DNA of 39,119 nucleotides, taken from positions 1-39,119 of the forward strand of contig JANQFW010000010.1 of the NCBI GenBank assembly GCA_028277625.1. Direction: 5' to 3'. Positions 35,626 through 39,119 of the stretch are shown here, piece after piece. The first letter of the stretch is position 1; each line of letters begins with the position of its first letter. This DNA is from Candidatus Gastranaerophilales bacterium (GTDB lineage Bacteria; Cyanobacteriota; Vampirovibrionia; Gastranaerophilales; JANQFW01). The position numbers were made by a program, and so were the translations under genes. The notes beneath the pieces were generated by a model. That model was not told where the DNA came from. It saw only the letters and a list, made by a program, of their open reading frames with translations, and searched no databases.

Positions 35626-37230
35626 ATGACTGAAATAAAGAAACCAACACAAGAAACAAAAGATATTAAGGCAAAAATAAATTTCGCATATAAAAGTGGT
35701 AATTTAAAAGAATCTATACGGCTTTGTGTTGATGCACTGGAGCAGGATCCTACTAACGGTGACTTGCGCTTAAAACTGGGTAATTTATATTTGGAGCGGC
35801 ATTTGGATGTTACTTACCCGAGAAATTATCTGGATGAAGCCATTACCGAGTATCAACGTGCTTTTGAATCTGAAGTTAATATAGCTTTATTGCATTATAA
35901 AATGGGGCTGGCTTTTTATTATAAGGGAGATTTTGATAAAGCTATTTCTCATTTTAATATTAGTATAGAGAATAATTCTAAAATGTCAGAGTCGTATTAT
36001 ATGCTTGCTAAGATATATAGTACAAAAGAAAGAAATGCTGAGGCTATATCGTACTTAAGAAAAGCTATTGAAATAAGTCCTTTAAGTCAAGCTAAAGCTT
36101 ATCTTTTATTATCGAAGATGAAATTATCATTTGGTCTATTTTCACTCATTTCAAGCCTATTCTATTCTCTTATGTTTTGGCTAACAATTCCTTTTGATAA
36201 AGAAGGCATAAAAGAAATAAAAAAACAATTTACCTATCTAAAAATGCTGCCTGTTTTTATTAAAGGAAAATATTATGAAAAGTATCAAGAAGTAGATCAA
36301 TCAATCGATATATATTACAAACAAATAGAAAAAACACCTAAAGTTCCTATTTTATATGTACTTGCAGGAGAAACTTACAGAACTGGCGGCAAAATTAGCG
36401 AAGCAATCGGTGAATATAAGGCTGCACTTGAAATTGATAAGGTTAATATCTTTGCATTAAAAGCTTTGTGCTATATTTATGAAGAAATAGGCGATTATGA
36501 CAATGCAATCAAAGTATATGAAAATTTAATTGCAATTAATCCAAATAATGCTATCTATTACAGTAATCTTGCAAATATTTATTATTTAAAAGGTGAGATC
36601 AAGCCGGCTATTGCAAATTATCATGCAGCTATAACATTGAATCCTAATAAAAAATGGACAAGTGTTGTTTCTCAAACACTAGGGTTTATATTGCAAGAAT
36701 CTAAAGAAAACTATGATGCTGCTATTGTTGCTTATCAAAATGCTTTTCTTTTAAATCCTGAAGATATTGATATTTATATAAACTTAGCAAGTGCTTTTTA
36801 TGATAAGGGAGACTATAGTAATGCATTGAATGTATATAGAATTGCATTGGAAGTTGCACCGGAGAATGCTAGAATACATTGTAACTTAGGCTATCTATTA
36901 TGGGGCAAAGGCTTTATAGAGGAATCTATTAAAGAGTATGAAACAGCTATTAAATTAGACTCTAACTATGATATAGCTTATAATAATCTTGGTGTTATTT
37001 ATTTAGATGATTTAGGCTATGTTCAAAAATCTATAGAATACTTTGAGCAGGCTATTAAGCATAATCCAAATTATGCGCTGGCTTATTACAACAAGGGTAG
37101 AGCTGCGGCATTAAAGGGGAATAAAATTCTAGCGGCAAAAATGTTCCAGACCTCGCTTGATTTAAATTCTTACACAAATGAGCTTGATAGCAATGAGGTT
37201 AAATCCAGGATTAATGACTTGTTTGATTAA
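35626..37230 (+). CDS. TPR-repeat protein with an internal hydrophobic segment
   Basis: A protein of 534 residues made of about a dozen tetratricopeptide repeats (for example YNNLGVIYLDD, IHCNLGYLLWGKGF, YYNKGRAAALKGN), a protein-interaction scaffold. I chose ATG 35626; a TTG two codons upstream would add two residues, and the ribosome-binding site (GAGA) is weak for either. After the fourth or fifth repeat the array is broken by a hydrophobic stretch (FGLFSLISSLFYSLMFWLTI, residues about 170-190) and a basic linker, after which regular repeats resume. The segment is long enough for one membrane helix, which would put the two TPR blocks on opposite sides, or it may insert in the membrane surface. 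The partner is unknown. It may be co-transcribed with the PilZ gene, though an A/T-only hairpin lies between them. Confidence 0.85.
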   Translation: MTEIKKPTQETKDIKAKINFAYKSGNLKESIRLCVDALEQDPTNGDLRLKLGNLYLERHLDVTYPRNYLDEAITEYQRAFESEVNIALLHYKMGLAFYYKGDFDKAISHFNISIENNSKMSESYYMLAKIYSTKERNAEAISYLRKAIEISPLSQAKAYLLLSKMKLSFGLFSLISSLFYSLMFWLTIPFDKEGIKEIKKQFTYLKMLPVFIKGKYYEKYQEVDQSIDIYYKQIEKTPKVPILYVLAGETYRTGGKISEAIGEYKAALEIDKVNIFALKALCYIYEEIGDYDNAIKVYENLIAINPNNAIYYSNLANIYYLKGEIKPAIANYHAAITLNPNKKWTSVVSQTLGFILQESKENYDAAIVAYQNAFLLNPEDIDIYINLASAFYDKGDYSNALNVYRIALEVAPENARIHCNLGYLLWGKGFIEESIKEYETAIKLDSNYDIAYNNLGVIYLDDLGYVQKSIEYFEQAIKHNPNYALAYYNKGRAAALKGNKILAAKMFQTSLDLNSYTNELDSNEVKSRINDLFD

Positions 37231-37251
37231 AAAAAGGGTGTTGGCTCACCC
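37229..37251 (-). terminator. Terminator of the glucan phosphorylase gene
   Basis: On the minus strand GGGTG (37251-37247), loop AGCCAA, CACCC (37240-37236), then seven T (37235-37229). The T tract overlaps the stop codon of the convergent TPR gene. Confidence 0.7.
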
Positions 37252-37329
37252 CTGTCCTTGTTCTCTTATTTTTTTTAACGTAGTTTTAAAAAATTTAAAG
37301 ATGCTGTTTAAGATTTGTCAGAGCACAGC

Positions 37330-37365
37330 AAGAAGAAGAAATAACCTGTATTTCTCCTTCTTTTT
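37330..37365 (+). terminator. Terminator of the TPR gene
   Basis: AAGAAGAAGAAATA (37330-37343), loop ACCTG, TATTTCTCCTTCTT (37349-37362), one mismatch in 14 pairs, then T. It ends 29 bases from the stop codon of the convergent phosphorylase gene, so the two transcripts overlap by about 100 bases. Confidence 0.65.
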
Positions 37366-37393
37366 AATATTAAATTTATTTTTGTATCATACT

Positions 37394-39079
37394 TTACTTG
37401 ATGTTGGAATATGTCCAAGCATTAAGATTTGGTCTTTCTTTTACAATAATGTCTTTTGGTTTTTCTTTGTTAGAACTATGAGCGATTGGCTTATACAGTC
37501 TGTTAAAGTATTCAATAACCATTCTATCAGAGTGGAAGTATGCTTGCGCCGTTCTGATAGCTTGACACATTAATTTGGACCATCTTTCTTTATCTGTATA
37601 GTATGTAGGAAGAATATCATTTTCAAGAAGATCCATCATTGTTTCATAATCTTTCCAATGTCTTTCTTCCCATGGAATATCATCATCAAGACCCGGATAA
37701 GTTACGCAATAACCATTAATATCATGGAATGTACCTTCAACTGTCCATCCATCATGGATTGATAAGTGTAGTGCGCCATTCATATTTGCGGACATTCCTG
37801 ATGTACCGGATGCTTCAAATGGTCTAAGCGGTGTATTTAACCATACATCAGTACCTTTTTTGAGCAGGCTACTGAGTTCTAGTTCATAATTAGGCAGAAC
37901 AACTACATTTGGAAGTTCGTAAGATTGTTTAAGAATATTATTAAACATATCTCTACCTAATGTATCAGCAGGGTGGAATTTACCTGAGAAAATAAGTTGA
38001 ACTTTATTTTCTTTTAATAGCTTGCCAATACGATCTCTGTTCATTAAGATTAACCAAGCACGCTTGTAGTCAGCAAACCTTCTTGCCCAGGTTATAGTTA
38101 AGACATTTGGATCAAATCGTTTACCGGTTTTTCCTGCAACATATTTGAATAGTTCTTTTTTCATTTCAACTTTAGCGTCTAAGAGGTCTGTACCGGTTTT
38201 GGCATTATTGACTCTTTCATCTTGCCAATAGTTGAGGTTAACAGCATTTGTAATAGCAATAATAGGACATCTATCTTCTACAGATTCCCACATCTTGTTA
38301 GAAACTAAGCCATGAAGCTGAGAAACTGCGTTTGCAACTCTACTCATTTTAAGAGCAGCAACTGTTAAAGAGAAATTTTCTCCCCCTAATTCAATAGCTT
38401 TTTCTCTGGATACACCTGAAAAGAAGCCTGCATCGTTTAATAAATCAATCCAATGAACTTCGTTACCCGCGGATACAGGTGTATGTGTAGTAAATACGGT
38501 TTTTTCTCTTACTTTTTCCAGATCGCCATTGTATTGGTGCAAAAGTTCAAATGCAGCTGGTAAAGCATGACCTTCATTCATATGAATAAGATCAAAATCA
38601 TACTTTGCAGCTTCTAAAACTCTTACTCCTCCAATACCTAAAACTATTTCTTGGCTTATACGCGTTCTTTCGTTTGCATCGTATAACCTGTGTGTAATTT
38701 GACGATTTTCTGGGGAGTTTTCAGGGATATCTGTTGATAAAAGGTAAATAGGAACTGTTCCAAAAATTTCGGGCTCTAATCTAAAAGCTTTTACTTTTAC
38801 ATTTTGACCATAAATTTGAACATCTACTGTTATTCCTGTATCTGTTAGAAAGTCATAGTGCTTTCTAAAATATGCAATCTCTACATTACCTTCTGCATCA
38901 ATTCTTTGATCATAATAACCATAAGACCAGAGAATACAAACCCCCGCCATTGGCATGTCAAGATATCCGGCAGACTGCATATGACTGCCAGCTAAGAAAC
39001 CTAAACCACCGGCATAGGTACTTAAAGCTTGATCAATTGCCATTTCCATTGAAAAATATGCAACTTTTGGTAGTGACAT
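37394..39079 (-). CDS. glgP: Alpha-glucan phosphorylase homologue lacking the PLP lysine
   Basis: A 561-residue protein of the short alpha-glucan phosphorylase group (GT35, TIGR02094-like). The family releases glucose-1-phosphate from glycogen or maltodextrin. Visible landmarks are VAYFSMEMAI and YAGGLGFLAGSH (N-terminal domain), LIHMNEGHA, TTHTPVSAGNE, the phosphate/PLP-side RRFADYKRAW and SGKFHPAD, and RPFEASGTSGMSANMNGAL. In the family the last motif normally reads EASGTSxMK, with the Lys forming the Schiff base to pyridoxal phosphate; here residue 430 is Ser (codon TCC, read directly). The protein may therefore be a non-phosphorolytic or differently acting relative, so the gene symbol denotes homology only. 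The start at 39079 gives MSLPKVAYFS, and AAGG lies 12 bases upstream. Confidence 0.8.
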   Translation of the reverse strand: MSLPKVAYFSMEMAIDQALSTYAGGLGFLAGSHMQSAGYLDMPMAGVCILWSYGYYDQRIDAEGNVEIAYFRKHYDFLTDTGITVDVQIYGQNVKVKAFRLEPEIFGTVPIYLLSTDIPENSPENRQITHRLYDANERTRISQEIVLGIGGVRVLEAAKYDFDLIHMNEGHALPAAFELLHQYNGDLEKVREKTVFTTHTPVSAGNEVHWIDLLNDAGFFSGVSREKAIELGGENFSLTVAALKMSRVANAVSQLHGLVSNKMWESVEDRCPIIAITNAVNLNYWQDERVNNAKTGTDLLDAKVEMKKELFKYVAGKTGKRFDPNVLTITWARRFADYKRAWLILMNRDRIGKLLKENKVQLIFSGKFHPADTLGRDMFNNILKQSYELPNVVVLPNYELELSSLLKKGTDVWLNTPLRPFEASGTSGMSANMNGALHLSIHDGWTVEGTFHDINGYCVTYPGLDDDIPWEERHWKDYETMMDLLENDILPTYYTDKERWSKLMCQAIRTAQAYFHSDRMVIEYFNRLYKPIAHSSNKEKPKDIIVKERPNLNAWTYSNIK

Positions 39080-39119
39080 AATATCTTTTAACCTTTTTCT
39101 TAAATATTACTCTACTTAT

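Overview
The window is about 39 kb of AT-rich bacterial DNA (roughly one third G+C by eye) with 21 complete protein-coding genes that I support well, one good 54-residue small gene, and one possible partial gene at the left edge. No rRNA, tRNA, CRISPR array, insertion sequence or phage gene was recognised. Several genes use TTG starts with good Shine-Dalgarno sequences. A type I-style RTX protein points to a two-membrane (Gram-negative type) cell. AT-richness, pyruvate phosphate dikinase plus malic enzyme, the short type of alpha-glucan phosphorylase and a PilZ protein would fit a Vampirovibrionia/Melainabacteria (Gastranaerophilales-like) genome or a similar fermentative lineage. This assignment is an inference with modest confidence, since no marker gene is present.

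Layout. 1-3.6 kb: a family 2 glycosyltransferase convergent with an unusual malic enzyme that carries two copies of its N-terminal domain. 3.7-9.7 kb: a 1981-residue coiled-coil protein with 76-residue repeats. 9.65-10.17 kb: an intergenic region with a candidate structured small RNA. 10.2-15.5 kb: an AAA_14/DUF4143 ATPase, a translationally coupled pair of zinc-dependent MDR dehydrogenases, an unrecognised protein and a stand-alone response-regulator receiver. 15.7-23.6 kb: a metabolic run on the plus strand (glmS, a small protein, pgi, an Old Yellow Enzyme-type flavin oxidoreductase, ppdK), most of them followed by their own intrinsic terminators. 23.7-25.1 kb: an orphan membrane histidine kinase.

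25.3-34.7 kb is an extracellular or surface-type cluster, all on the minus strand: a 77-residue small protein, two paralogous subtilisin-like (S8) proteases with a long insertion before the catalytic serine, a 1729-residue RTX protein carrying two sets of seven FG-GAP repeats, and a metzincin metalloprotease. None of the proteases has an ordinary signal peptide. 34.9-39.1 kb: a PilZ protein, a TPR protein, and a glucan phosphorylase-like protein whose pyridoxal-phosphate lysine position is serine.

Functionally, pgi, ppdK, malic enzyme, glmS and the glucan phosphorylase homologue belong to central carbon, amino-sugar and glycogen metabolism. The PilZ protein, kinase and receiver are signalling parts whose partners are not adjacent. 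The most novel-looking content is the protease/RTX cluster, the two metabolic enzymes with altered catalytic architecture, the repeat-built coiled-coil giant, and several shared or structured non-coding elements.
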